Positions 37,901 to 48,199 of a stretch of 64,000 nt of DNA are shown piece by piece (the stretch's first letter is position 1; each line of letters begins with the position of its first letter). The notes under the pieces were generated by a model. It saw nothing but the letters and a program-made list of their open reading frames with translations. It had not been told where the DNA came from and searched no databases. Made by a program: the position numbers and the translations under genes. Origin of the DNA: Elymus sibiricus (lineage: Eukaryota; Streptophyta; Magnoliopsida; Poales; Poaceae); NCBI GenBank assembly GCA_039707655.1, contig CM077665.1:84569954-84633953 (forward strand), given 5' to 3'.

Positions 37901-38400
37901 ACTTGTAGAGGCAACATATACCAAAATGAGAGTGTCGTGCCAAAATATGAAATTATACATGGTTCGTTAGGCCTTTTTATAAATTAATTGAATTTTATAT
38001 GCATAATTCAAATTTGAACTACAATCACAAGGTCCAGTGCATCAAAATTGGTTGAAAAATCTTATAAGTGTACATGCATCTTTAGGTCTCATGCAAGATA
38101 TGGGAATGAATTTCAAACATCTCGAGGTCTTGGCTCGGCTAGAGAAACATTGAGAAACTTGATTTTTAAATCATGCAAATCAAAAACTCGTCAGAAGATT
38201 CATGAGACTTGGCATGATGTCAAAAACATGGCACATAAAGGCGTGATAGCATTTTGTTTTCCTATTTAAGACTCGTTTTTTAATATATTTTTCTTCTAGA
38301 GCCAACATTGAGAATATTACGTTAAATTATAGTAAATCTAATACTCACAAAAAATTCAAGAAATTGGGCATGGTGTCATGATATAGCACAAATATGTTGT
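34939..38400 (+). repeat. Tandem array, seven copies of a ~497-bp unit
   Basis: The landmark GGCATG(G/T)TGTCATGACATGG occurs at 35231, 35731, 36228, 36723, 37221, 37721 and, degraded, at 38211, spacings of 500, 497, 495, 498, 500 and 490 bp; a broken piece follows at 38368. Each unit also contains CATTGAGAAACTTGG, CTAGAGGCAACATATACC and a TACATTAATTGACTT segment. The central copies are most alike and the outer ones more diverged. Open frames of 60-124 codons recur in each unit but drift in frame and length, so I do not call genes. Confidence 0.93.
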
Positions 38401-38855
38401 GGTATTTTTCGTGTCCACTTTGGGAAAAGGCGCACACATTAATAGCGAAACAAAAGCTTTTTGGAACGAAGAACTGTCACGTTTCCACGCAGACGGTTGC
38501 ATTATTTTCAAACCGTGGGCGTTCTACTACCCTTACGTTCTTCCAAGCGTCGCACTCTTTTATTGGTTACGGCCTAGGAGGTGCCGTGCGAGCAGCTGCT
38601 TGAGTTGACGGGAAGCGTGCGAGCTGGCCTCCTCTGTGCAGGCTCACCGGGAGGCGTGCGGGTAGTACGCCGTAGGCTTACCGGGAAGCGAGCTCTTAGA
38701 CCTCCATATCCGCCATCCTTGCTTCCAACATGTCCATCAATAGCGCCTGAGCCGTTGTTTAATAGGCGGCTTTACTGCCCACTCACTCACAATCCTCTAT
38801 ATTTCTTCGCCTCCCATTCCCCTCCATCATCCAGACCTCCACGGTGACCTACGCC

Positions 38856-40059
38856 ATGGCACACAAGGATCATATGCCACTTGTCTTCCGGTTTGGTGAA
38901 GTCGACACCGAGCCGAAAGAGATAGAACATAAAGACGACTGGGATGCCATGGACATGGCCCTGGAAGAGTTGCATGCCGCAGCAGATGCTACCCCGACGC
39001 ACTCGCCAGCAACCATCCCCGTGCCCGCGACAACAACCATCCCCGTGGTATTGACGGGCTGGTCGCCGAGTATCATCGCAGAGCTAGAAACCGCGGGCGT
39101 CAGGGAGGTCTCCGTGGACCCGCACGAGCTCATGTATGTGCAAGCGCCAGCGCCTCCTCCTGCACCCCTGCTCGTGCACGCCCCTACACACGCCACGCCG
39201 GTCCCAGTGCGTGTGCCCGGACCCACGGCGCCGGACCCCGTGCGCGCGGCTGCACCCACCGCGCCCGTGCCCGTGCGCGCGCCTGCACCCGTCATGGCCC
39301 CCTCAGCGGATTGGGCCGCCGTCGTCGATAGCTTCCTCGTAGCGCCGCTAGTCGCCGCCCAGGCCCCGCGCCCGTCGAGAGTGGGACGGCCGGCTCTTTG
39401 ATTGGGAATTCCATAACATTCCGGTCCTGTTGGGGATATAACCCCGCGGTTAACCCTGTTGGCGACTCATAGTGCAAGAGACTAAGCCGGCCCAGGAAGG
39501 CAAGACGTGAAGACGACGACTTACAGATGGGCCAGTCGAAGGCCTAAAGCCTGGTGGCGAATCAAGGCCCGAAAGGGTAAACCGCCATGTGAAGACTTAT
39601 CTTGTAAGACTAGGAAAGTAGAACCAGGGTCGGTTACGTTGTGTAACCCGACCCGGACTCTTATAAGCCCAGGACCTATACCTATGTATATAAAGGTGAG
39701 CCCCTGCGGCGGGTAAAAGGGGGAGAGAGGGGAAGAAAGACAGACAAGCCTTACGGCCAGAGAGATCAAGCAATCGAGAGTTAGGGCAAGCAAGCCGCCC
39801 CTTGTACTCGATATACCAGTTAATACAGCTTAAGCAGGACGTAGGCCTTTACCTCCACCGTGAGGGGCCGAACCTGGGTAAACCCGTGTCCTTTGTCCCG
39901 CTTAACCCCTTTGAGTCCACTTCCATGGCGTTGACTCCGAACCTAAGCCTTCGGGCATCTGCCGTGACAAAACCACGACAGGTCCCGTTTGAAGAACTAA
40001 ACAACTGTGCCCCGGAGCACGACAACGCTGGCGCAGGACGCCATCGCCGCCGCAACTAG
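38856..40059 (+). pseudogene. CACTA-borne Pro/Ala-rich hypothetical ORF, split by a solo LTR
   Basis: Starts MAHKDHMPLVFRFGEVD. It has a helical segment (DAMDMALEELHAAADA), then a Pro/Ala/Val-rich region with imperfect P-V-P-V-R-A-P repeats, and is open to about 39401. A frameshift follows; the conserved FDWEFHNIPV segment is interrupted by the solo LTR 39428-39980; the tail FEELNNCAPEHDNAGAG resumes at 39986 and ends at 40059. CACTA 1 (3976-4623) has the uninterrupted end. No known domain. Confidence 0.6.
39428..39980 (+). repeat. Solo LTR (553 bp) in CACTA 2
   Basis: It starts TGTTGGGGATATAACC and ends ACCACGACA. A perfect target duplication GGTCC flanks it (39423-39427 and 39981-39985). 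CACTA 1 shows the empty site at about 4544. It has its own TATA-like TATGTATATAAAGG (about 39684-39697). The style suggests a gypsy LTR; orientation is taken from the TATA position. The open frames inside it are chance. Confidence 0.9.
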
Positions 40060-40713
40060 TTTTATTTATATTTGTATCTAGATTGTATGAATGTAAAGTC
40101 AAATCTTGATTGAATAAAATCTATGGTTTGATGAACTAAGTATTTATCTCTGAATTCACATATGGCAAACAATAAGCATCATTGTTTTCTATGAATAAAC
40201 GCTCATCAAAAACGGTTCGGGTTGAATACCCATTTGCAGATCGACGGCTATCTTTCCTTCGCCCGTAAGCCAAGTGAAAAATTGGCGTGAAGGTGTGGTG
40301 CAATGCTTTATCGCAAACTTTTCTCTAATATGACCCGTGTGTCTAGTACAGACAATCCGGAAAGATTTGCATCTATCATATTAGGTAAATTGTCATGTGT
40401 CAAATCGAAAACGTTGGCATCTGTTGATCTAGTAGCATTGGCATTTGTCAACATTGTAGCACTCGCATTTGTCAAATTTTGCAGCAACAAAATCACAATT
40501 AGGGTGTAATTTTGAAACTGAAATTCACTAAACATGGATTTCATTCATACATTAAGTAGTGGTCTTTGTACAAAACAGTTCAACTCGACAGCTGAACCGA
40601 ACAAACTTTTCCCCAATTGTTGCCAACCACGTACTGCAATAGCTAGTTCAACTATATATAGTAGCTAATTTAAAGTACGTGGTACAGTTCAACCATATCT
40701 ATAGTTAGATGAA

Positions 40714-41283
40714 CTAAACAAAATAGCCCGTAAATACTAGTACTACGGAGGGGCTTTGTACTACTTCCAGCAGAATCGAGTGCGCTCGGTAAGAGCCAGT
40801 GGAGGAGGAGTCTGTCGACGAGTTGGTGGAGTCGTGTCCGTTGCCTGCCAGTGTTGTCCTTCGGCGCTCAAGACGCCCTTCCTCGAAGAGGTGGGACTCG
40901 GCGTAGATCTCTGCATTCCGCGCAGCCGCTGCGGCTTCTCCTGCGGCCACGGCGTCGGTGAGCTTCTTCGTGTGTGCGGCCTAGCGCTCCACCTCCTTCT
41001 CTAGGAAGTAGATGTAGCGTGCAAGGTTCGTGATGCAGAAGCCCGGCGGCGGGCCTTTAGCGGCCTCCAACTCCCGCATTCCAGCCGCGATGGCGGAGCG
41101 GGTGATGCCCTCGCCGCCTGACGGCGGGGTCGTGGCCAAGACGGACGATGGTGTGGTCGCGGCCCCGGCGGCTGCCGGCGTGGTGGCGGCCGCGACAGCC
41201 ACCGGCAGCGGCTGCCTTCGGGCAGAGGTGATGGAGCGTGTAGTTGGTGGCATGCGCACAGTCACCAGGGACGTCATGTGCAC
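40714..41283 (-). pseudogene. CACTA-borne minus-strand hypothetical ORF, one nonsense codon
   Basis: From M at 41283, 100 codons run to a single in-frame TAG near 40981, after which the same frame stays open to 40714. The conserved segment is GFCITNLARYIYFLEKEVER; the C-terminal half is helical, then Ser/Thr-rich. CACTA 1 reads through this TAG position but has other stops further on. The ancestral product was about 189 residues; no family recognised. Confidence 0.6.
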
Positions 41284-41779
41284 TACACGCTACAGAGAAC
41301 TGCCGGGCCGACGCGGTGAAGCCTCCCAGCTGGAGCTGTCCTCTGGCGAAGTGGCTGAGCGACGACGAACGGCCGGTGCCATTGGCAATTGAGGGAGAAG
41401 CAAACTAGACAAGCTACGGGGAGGGAGGGGATGAAGGCAATGTGGAGTCGCCGGCCGTGAGGGTTTATATTATATAGCAGGCCGGCAAGCACTGGGGATT
41501 TGGGGATTTCACCGAGCCGGGCGGGAAGCTAGAGCCGTAGCACGATTTTGTGCGCGGGAACCTGCGCGGTTGTGTGCGGGAACGGGTTCATCGAGCCAAC
41601 GCGTGGCCAAAAGCGGTGTTGAAGTGTGCACTGGAATCCTCGGGCTGCAACGTGGTGACAAGACGTGAGAGAGGAGGACGGGGTGATGCGCAGGCAGATG
41701 GGTCATAATAATAAAACGTCTGCGATATTAATACATGCAAATGACACTTCCCAATGTAGCGTCGGTAATGATTTCATTC

Positions 41780-42202
41780 ATCGCTGAGAATTGTTTGAGT
41801 ATGAATCGTTTGGGTTATTATTGGTCTTCCCACACAATTCTGATGAATGAAATGTTTGCCCGATATCACACACACCTTGTTATGGTAACTGATTTGTGTT
41901 CTAGCTCGATCAACGCAAGCAATTTGTCGAATGAACTGTATGCCGTACTTCGCACACGTATGTGTTTTGAGAACCGTTTGTGTTATCTTGTCTAATCACA
42001 AACAGTTCATAAGCACCAATTGTATGCCCTGCATCACACATGCTAGTCTAATCTCAAACGTGCCTGATAGACCAGTCATTGCACACAATTTTTTTATTGG
42101 CGACGGAGCTATAACTATACCGTTTGCGATGGCTCGATCGCACACAGTTTGGGCGAAGGGTCTCTGATTGATGTGTCCTCTCTCGACCATTCTGCAGTAG
42201 TG
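41780..42202 (+). repeat. CACTA 2 3' subterminal and terminal repeats
   Basis: Repeated words (TCACACACA, CGTTTGTGTTATC, TCGCACACAGTTT) lead into the terminus TTCTGCAGTAGTG. The region is nearly identical to 6330-6752 of CACTA 1. Confidence 0.75.
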
Positions 42203-43294
42203 TATGTACCAGTAGCTCTATGTTTAATCTCTCTCTCATGTGTTCTTGAGTTGGAACGATCTTGATGTATCACATGCTTTGTTAATATAGTTGGATCATA
42301 TGGTGTTCTTCTCTCTCTATTTGGATGTGATGAATTGAGTCTTTCCCTTTGAGGTTTCGTTATGTTGGATTGAATGCTTTGGATTTGAGAACACTTGATG
42401 TATGTCTTGCATGTGGATACCCATGGTGACAATGGGGTATTCTGTTGAGTTACTTGATATATGTTTTGGTCATCAAGTTGCGGATTCCCGTGGTGACATT
42501 GGGGGTGATCCATGCACATAGGTTGATGCACGTTTTTGTCCTACTTTATTCGATAGAAATCTTGGGTACTCTTTGAAGTTCTTTGTGTTGGATTGAATAT
42601 GATGAATCTGAAATTATTTGATGTATGTCGAATAATTAACTCATGTATACTTGCGGCGACATTGGAGTAGCTAGGTGACATTAGAGTTCATTGATGCGTA
42701 TCATAGGTGTTATTGTAGTATGAACTCTAGGGTTGTTTGTGACACTTATAGGGATGACTCAACAGATTGATCGGAAAGGATAACTTTGACCTGGTTTTAC
42801 TACCTACAACAATTTCATCTTATGTTCTGCGCTAGATAGGCACTTTGAAGTGATTCTTTGTCGCACAGTGAGGGATTGTTATGCCATTCAATTATCTTAG
42901 CATTGTTGAGAGATTGCACTAGTGAAAGTATGAACCCTAGGCCTTGCTTCTAAGCATTGCAATACCGTTTGTGCTCTATTTTGTCACTTGCTACCTTGCT
43001 ATTTTTATTTATTCAGATTATAAAACCTATTTATACTATACATGCTACACTTGTCATCTATTCGTCGAACTAGTGCACCTATACAATTTTTCATTGTATT
43101 GGGTGTGTTGAGGACACAAGAGATTCCGTGTATTTGTTGGCAGGGTTGTTTGAGAGAGAGCACATTCATCCTACACCTCTCGCGGATTGATAAACCTTAG
43201 GTCATCCACTTGAGGGAAATTTGCTACTGTCCTATAAAACTCTGCGCTTGGAGACCCAACAGTGTCTACAAGAATAAATTTGCATATCTCATCA
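42203..43294 (+). repeat. 3' LTR of element A, right part
   Basis: This resumes with TATGTACCAGTAGC and aligns with 14524-15628 of the 5' LTR, ending near ATCTCATCA. With the left part it makes about 1.65 kb. Confidence 0.82.
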
Positions 43295-43567
43295 CATCTA
43301 CCTCTTCTCCCTTGCTTGCTAGATCAAGAAGGAGGAGACGTCACTGCCAAACGTGTTCATATCTCGGAGGTGCCGCTCACGCGGTACTTGGATCACATTG
43401 GATCACGACGCGTGTGTGACTAAGTCAACCACAATCTTTAGATCGTTGGCACTTTCGGTCTACAAGGGTATGTAGAAACACTCCCCTCTTGTTACTAGCC
43501 TCTCCGTGGAATAGATCTTGGGTGTTTCGTCGGATTTTTTTTGTTTTCCATACAGCGTTCCCCAACA
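43295..43567 (+). repeat. 3' LTR of the Angela-like Copia element, right part
   Basis: It resumes at CATCTACCTCTTCTCCC and carries the usual AGATCAAGAAGG and TACAAGGGTATGTAG words, ending GCGTTCCCCAACA at 43567. This closes the Angela-like element; GAACG (43568-43572) would be its right target duplication. Confidence 0.85.
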
Positions 43568-45290
43568 GAACGCCATCACACCATGATCGTTGATCTGCGT
43601 GAAAGGGACAACTGACTTATTGGACGTGGCATATACGAGTCACATGAACATAAAATCATTGCTCTTTATTGTCTGTTTTCCTGAAACTTCAAGGAGTTTC
43701 ACTGTCGTCGTATATCACCCTAAATCAAATTTACAGTTGTCTCGCCCTGTTTTCTAGGCAGTCCTTTACATGCCCACAACTACGGTACCCTGCCTCCTTC
43801 TGTACTTATCATCCGCACTTTATCCTGTGCACTCAACATCACAAAATATACGACCATGCACTCTTCAAGCTTTTGACGTTTCACTATTTCAGGCTTTCCA
43901 CCATTTTCTCATATTTTCCATGGCAACCTCGAGTCCATCTCCGAGTACCGATAAACCCACTCACCAACTCGAACTGGTACTCGCCAAGACTGCTTCAACA
44001 TCCTATCCACACTTTTGTCAGACCAGATGTTTAAGCACCAGTGTCCTCGTATATCATCGTGTCCCATGTTTACCACATGGCTAGTCGCTATCACCGTGTT
44101 GAGTCTATGTTGGCTTGGTCGAGTCTCCTAGGTAGCTAGAGCAAACCGTCTCAACCCCCACTTAGAGAACCATCGGTCATCGCCGACCAATATCGAATCT
44201 CATGTATCCCTCGAACCACGGGTTCCCAGCCCGAACAACATGTCCCTCGCTTTCCACTAAAATAGGCTTCGATTCTTTGGATCCTTGCATTGTATCCCCT
44301 CCATCAGCACCGATTAATGTATTCCATCATACTCAATCTCCATCTTCAACATGTCTCCATGGTGGTTGTACACATTGTTGAGGAAATCGTTAACTGGTAG
44401 CTGCTCTGTTGGCCGGCGAGTAGGGGATTAATGGGCTAATCGGCAAGTTAATCGGCCATTTAATCAATTAATCAGACGATTTTTTGGTTTATCGGCTACT
44501 CGGTGACCCTATGAGTAGGGATTAATCGACAAGTTAACTGGTTAATCGGATGAATTCTTGAACAGGGGTTGTACATGCCACCCTGCGCTCGTCGACTCTA
44601 AGCTCTCATGTGTACGCCATCTTGAATCAACCTGGCCCCACTGCCATGTCAAAGCGCACAAGTCCTCAGGAGTGTACCACATGTTTTCACCATCACGCTT
44701 CTATGTCATTGTCTTCCGTTCCAACCGACCTCACGTCAATCCATCTGGATGTCCAAGTAGTCTAACCTATGTGTCCGACCTCATCAAACTTGTCTAACTA
44801 CAACCATGTTCCACCTCGCGCCATATCAGCCCAGCACACCATTGTGAACTACTCAAAACCCATGTAGAACATGATCCCCGCATGACATGCTGCAGACTCC
44901 TCCGAGCCTTATGTGTACATCGTCATCCATGCTGCCCACACTCCAAGTTCTCCCGGCAAACTAGACCAAAAATACTCGATGCAATACTAACCACCATGAT
45001 GATCTCTATGCACAATTTTGTTTTCCTTGTCTTCTTCTGCTCATAGCTTTACGTGTAACATTGACATTTTCTCTTGTAACAAATCTTCTTTTTCAAACAA
45101 CCGAGTTCCTTTATTCATCAATACTAGTGTTTATATAGCCTGAGGGAAGATGGGGTTTGCAACAAATTCATAGCCTTCAGCAGCTCGAACCGCATCCTTG
45201 TTCCCGTTAGCCTCGCCTCGGGAACTCCTATACCCAACGTTGCGCGGGGAAGGCTGGCAATCATGCACACCCGCTCCCTCGACATCCCCT
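43568..45290. other. Unassigned sequence, no supported gene
   Basis: No LTR, terminal repeat or convincing reading frame is seen; the longest frames are 121 and 104 codons without recognisable motifs. Composition is balanced, unlike the retrotransposon LTRs around it, so it could be low-copy DNA or a very old repeat. About 44410-44550 is rich in TTAATCGG-type words (at least eight) and looks like a small decayed DNA element. Confidence 0.4.
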
Positions 45291-46030
45291 GCTTTTATTC
45301 CTTTCTTTTCTTTTTTAACTTTGAAAAAAAAATCATTAATCGCAAATACGAAAACAAGTTTCAGACTTCAAAGAAGTTCTGAAACTCAAAAATGTTTACA
45401 ACTTGAAACAATCTTCCGAATGTTAAAAAAAGTTCATGATGTTGAAAATTGTTAACAGATTTGGAAATTGTTCACGACATTCAAATAATGTTCACAAATT
45501 TTAAAATATACTCGTATTTCAAATAAAAATCACGAATTTGAAAATGTTCCTGAATTTCAAATTGTTCGTGAATTTGGAACATGTTCACGAATTCTAAAAA
45601 TGTACTTAAATATGAAAAAAAATCCTAATTTCATAAGGCGTTCATGTATTTTAAATTTTGTACCTGGATTTCAAAAGAAGATCACGAATTTAAAAAACAA
45701 TCCCTATGAAAAAATGCTCCCAAAATTACAAAAAATATTAAGGGGTTCGAAAAATATTTGTGATTAGAAAATATGTTCCGTGAATTCAAAAAATGCTCAC
45801 GATTTCAAAAAATATTCAGAACAAAAGGACTAAAAAAAGGAAGACAATGAGAAAAGAAAAATTAAAAACCAAAGTAAAAAATACTAAAGAAGAAAAGAAT
45901 TGGTCTAGGAAAGTGGGGAGGACAAAGAAAACACCCGAACTGAGCCGAACAAATACATGGTGTGCGTTCCGGGTGGGTGTACATTTAGTCCATGTTCATC
46001 TACCGGGAATAGGCAAAATCACTAATTAAG
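45291..46030. repeat. AT-rich degenerate short-period repeat ('TTCACGAATTTGAAAA')
   Basis: Imperfect copies of a roughly 20-25 bp unit (GTTCA(C/T)GAATTTGAAAAT) recur through about 45360-45800. This type is common in Triticeae non-autonomous DNA elements and has no coding value. Confidence 0.55.
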
Positions 46031-46064
46031 GGATAGCCTTTGAAAAAGCCACTCGCATTTTTCC

Positions 46065-46107
46065 AGGTTGCGATAAGTGACACACTGTGTGTCACTTGTC
46101 GCAACCT
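46065..46107. repeat. 43-bp near-perfect palindrome
   Basis: The arms AGGTTGCGATAAGTGACACA and its complement meet around a single T at 46086. Of 21 position pairs, 20 are Watson-Crick and the other is T opposite G, which would pair in RNA. It could mark the fused ends of a small inverted-repeat element. Confidence 0.85.
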
Positions 46108-46295
46108 AGGAGAGTCGTTTATTAAAAACGTTTTACCTTTTAAATCGTGTGTTCATATCGTGAACCGTTTTTACTGTTGGATTTCTCGTGTCAAGATTTT
46201 TAAAACGAGATACCATGTTCATAATTTTTGACGAACTTTTTTTTCCATGAAAAACCCCCGAGCCGAAATCATGACTTTTCCCACATTTTTTTACT

Positions 46296-46545
46296 ATTCA
46301 AAAGGCACAGTTGTGCCTCGCGTCGCGTGGGAAGCAAATTTCTCGCGGAAGAAAAAGCGTATTTTTCTGTTTTTGTGAGGCAGAGCTGTGACTCTTGTGG
46401 AAGCAGAATTGTGCTTTCACGAGAAGCAAATATGTGTCTCTCACAAAAAAAATACGTTTTTTCTCTTTTTCAAGAGGCATAGTTGTGGCTCTCATGGAAG
46501 CAAAACTATGCCTCCACGAGAAACAAATCTGTGTCTCTCGTGAAA
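46296..46545. repeat. Three tandem ~95-bp units rich in 'GAGGCA…GTGGAAGCA'
   Basis: Units start near 46300, 46375 and 46470. Each contains a (G/A)AGGCA(C/G/T)AG(T/C)TGTG segment, a GTGG(A/G)AGCA segment and a stretch ending TCTCNC(A/G). Each unit is itself partly self-complementary. The family is not known to me. Confidence 0.6.
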
Positions 46546-46679
46546 TAAACAAAATGAGTATTTCACGCAAAAAATAGAAAAAAAAAACTTTTTGTCCAAA
46601 AGCTAGGGAAAACCGGGTGTAAACCAAAAAAACCCACCTAAAACCTAAAAACACGTCCATAAAAATATATAACAAACAA

Positions 46680-47030
46680 AATCACGACGGAGCGCCTAGC
46701 ACACGGCACGCGACGACGGCTGAGAGTGCGCCAAGTAAAAGGCTCTCATTTCTCAAATAGTGACCCTTAAGGACCCCCCCCCCCCCCCAACGCAAGGGAT
46801 ACCCCCAATTAGTTGCTCTCGAGAATAGAGACCTTCCTCCCCCGGGAGCTCCTGTTCGGCGCCTTAAACGCCCGAACAGGTTGTTGGCGCCCGCTGCAGC
46901 ACCTTGTTGGGTCGGCCCGCGAGGCAAAGCACAGCAAACATAAATCAAAAAAAGGTTGGTCCTTCAGGAATCAAACTCGCATCGCCCGCGAAGCAAGGCT
47001 TGTTGGAGCTTAGCTGACCACCAAAGCCAT
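46680..47030. other. Non-coding segment with C-run and a minus-strand tRNA-like piece
   Basis: A run of more than ten C residues lies near 46776-46790. On the minus strand, AGTTTGATTCC (46967-46977) resembles a polymerase III B box. Nothing else supported. Confidence 0.35.
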
Positions 47031-47099
47031 GTGATGCTTCTAATTTTCATAGCGCTAACCGTACATGAACCAGTATGACCACACTATTTATTTATCACT

Positions 47100-47610
47100 T
47101 AGATTTTTACTTATTTTTTTAAAAATCATGAATTTCAAAACGGTCATCGATTTTGAGACAAAAGTTCACAAACTTAGAAAATTATTTATTTTGAGAAATA
47201 GTTCATCATTTTTGAAAGAAAAGTTCACAAACCTTAAAAAGTTCACCGATTTAAAAAAAAGTTTATGAAAAAGGTTAAAAAGTTCATCATTTCATCGGTT
47301 TTGAAAAAAGTTCATCATTTTTTGCAAAAAGTTCATCGACTTTGACAAAAAACATCATCGAGTTTGAAAATAGTTCATTGATTTTGAAAAAAGTTAAAAA
47401 TTTTGAAGTAAAAAATCATCAATCCTGAAAATTTTCATCATTTTTTTTTTAAAAAGTTCATAGGATTTGGAAGAAGTTTATCAGATTTGGAGAAAGTTCA
47501 TCAAATTTGAAAAAACAGTTTATCAAATTTGAAAACAAAGTTCATCGAATATGAAAAACGTAATAAATTTCAAAAAACATATGGATGGATTAAAAAAATC
47601 ATCGAACGAG
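47100..47610. repeat. Degenerate minisatellite 'GTTCATCGATTTTGAAAAAA'
   Basis: More than fifteen imperfect copies of a ~20-25 bp unit (AAGTTCATC(G/A)(A/T)TTT(T/G)GAAAAA) with strong purine bias on the plus strand. No gene. Confidence 0.7.
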
Positions 47611-47739
47611 TAAGAAGGTAAAAAAAGAAAACCGAAAAACGAAAACAGGAAACAGAAAAAAGAAAAACAGAAAACAGAAAAAACGAAAGAAAAGATGATA
47701 AGGTAAAAACATGATGGCATTAGCTCATCAAGTTCCTTG

Positions 47740-47794
47740 TGGCGGCGTGGTTACCGCAGTGCGCTGTGAATAAGGAAATCCTTGGTTCGATTCC
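47740..47794 (+). other. tRNA-like polymerase III promoter boxes (possible SINE remnant)
   Basis: An A-box-like TGGCGGCGTGG (47740-47750) and an exact B-box GGTTCGATTCC (47784-47794) are 44 bp apart, normal tRNA spacing. The rest does not fold as a tRNA, so I treat it as a tRNA-derived repeat. Confidence 0.45.
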
Positions 47795-48199
47795 TGGCTC
47801 TTGCGCCTTGACAGCTCGCGGACGGAAGAGATGTGGGTTCGGGAAGCGAGCGAAACGGGCCGAGCCCAACTAGCACGGCTACACGCGCTGGTTACAGAAA
47901 CAGTAATAACCGGCACCTGCAGCTTCAAATAGGGTTTGCCCCCACCCCCGCCTTGGCATTTTCATCCGTGCTTCTTTCAAATGCGCCCCGAATGACCACT
48001 GCAAACCATGGGCCTCAACAGCAGTGCTCAGTCCGAGCCGACGCACAACTTGGCCGCCAGAACTATATCTCGCATACAGCGAGACTACACTTGGTCTCGG
48101 CACGGATATGTACCGCCCACAGCGGTTCCTAGGCAGCGTCGCCTACAGGGAGCCGCTGCTGGGCTGGCCTAATGACGGTGCCTGCTGACGTTATTAATA

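Larger units (their letters stand above)
32006..42202 (+). mobile_element. CACTA DNA transposon 2, complete (10.2 kb)
   Basis: It starts CACTAATGCAGG and ends CTGCAGTAGTG, imperfect terminal inverted repeats, and is flanked by the 3-bp target duplication TAT (32003-32005 and 42203-42205). The uninterrupted target is visible in A's 5' LTR. Subterminal CATCACACAC-type repeats lie within ~450 bp of both ends, as expected for transposase binding sites. It carries a B3-like gene and an acidic ORF on the minus strand, a ~3.5-kb tandem array, a Pro/Ala-rich ORF, a minus-strand ORF and a solo LTR. I see no transposase, so it would depend on an autonomous relative. Confidence 0.9.
14009..43294 (+). 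mobile_element. Athila-lineage gypsy element 'A', expanded to 29 kb by nested insertions
   Basis: It is delimited by two LTRs of about 1.6 kb (14009-15628, and 31451-32005 joined to 42203-43294) and has an intact tRNA-Asp primer site. Its own internal sequence is 15629-16861, 18436-19458 and 29434-31450. The only open frame of its own is at 16075-16551, and there is no gag, protease or polymerase, so it is non-autonomous. I could not find a clean 5-bp target duplication (TGATG on the left, CATCT on the right), so one edge may be altered. It lies in the 3' LTR of the Angela-like element. Confidence 0.8.

Noticed and set aside
35055..38269. Series of 60-124-codon open frames in the tandem array
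   Set aside because: They recur because the repeat recurs, change length and frame from unit to unit and have no coding signature.
34939..38400. CRISPR-like array
   Set aside because: The unit is ~497 bp with no short identical repeats and unique spacers, and the genome is clearly a plant's.
47740..47800. Functional tRNA gene
   Set aside because: The A and B boxes are present but no acceptor stem or anticodon arm can be formed.
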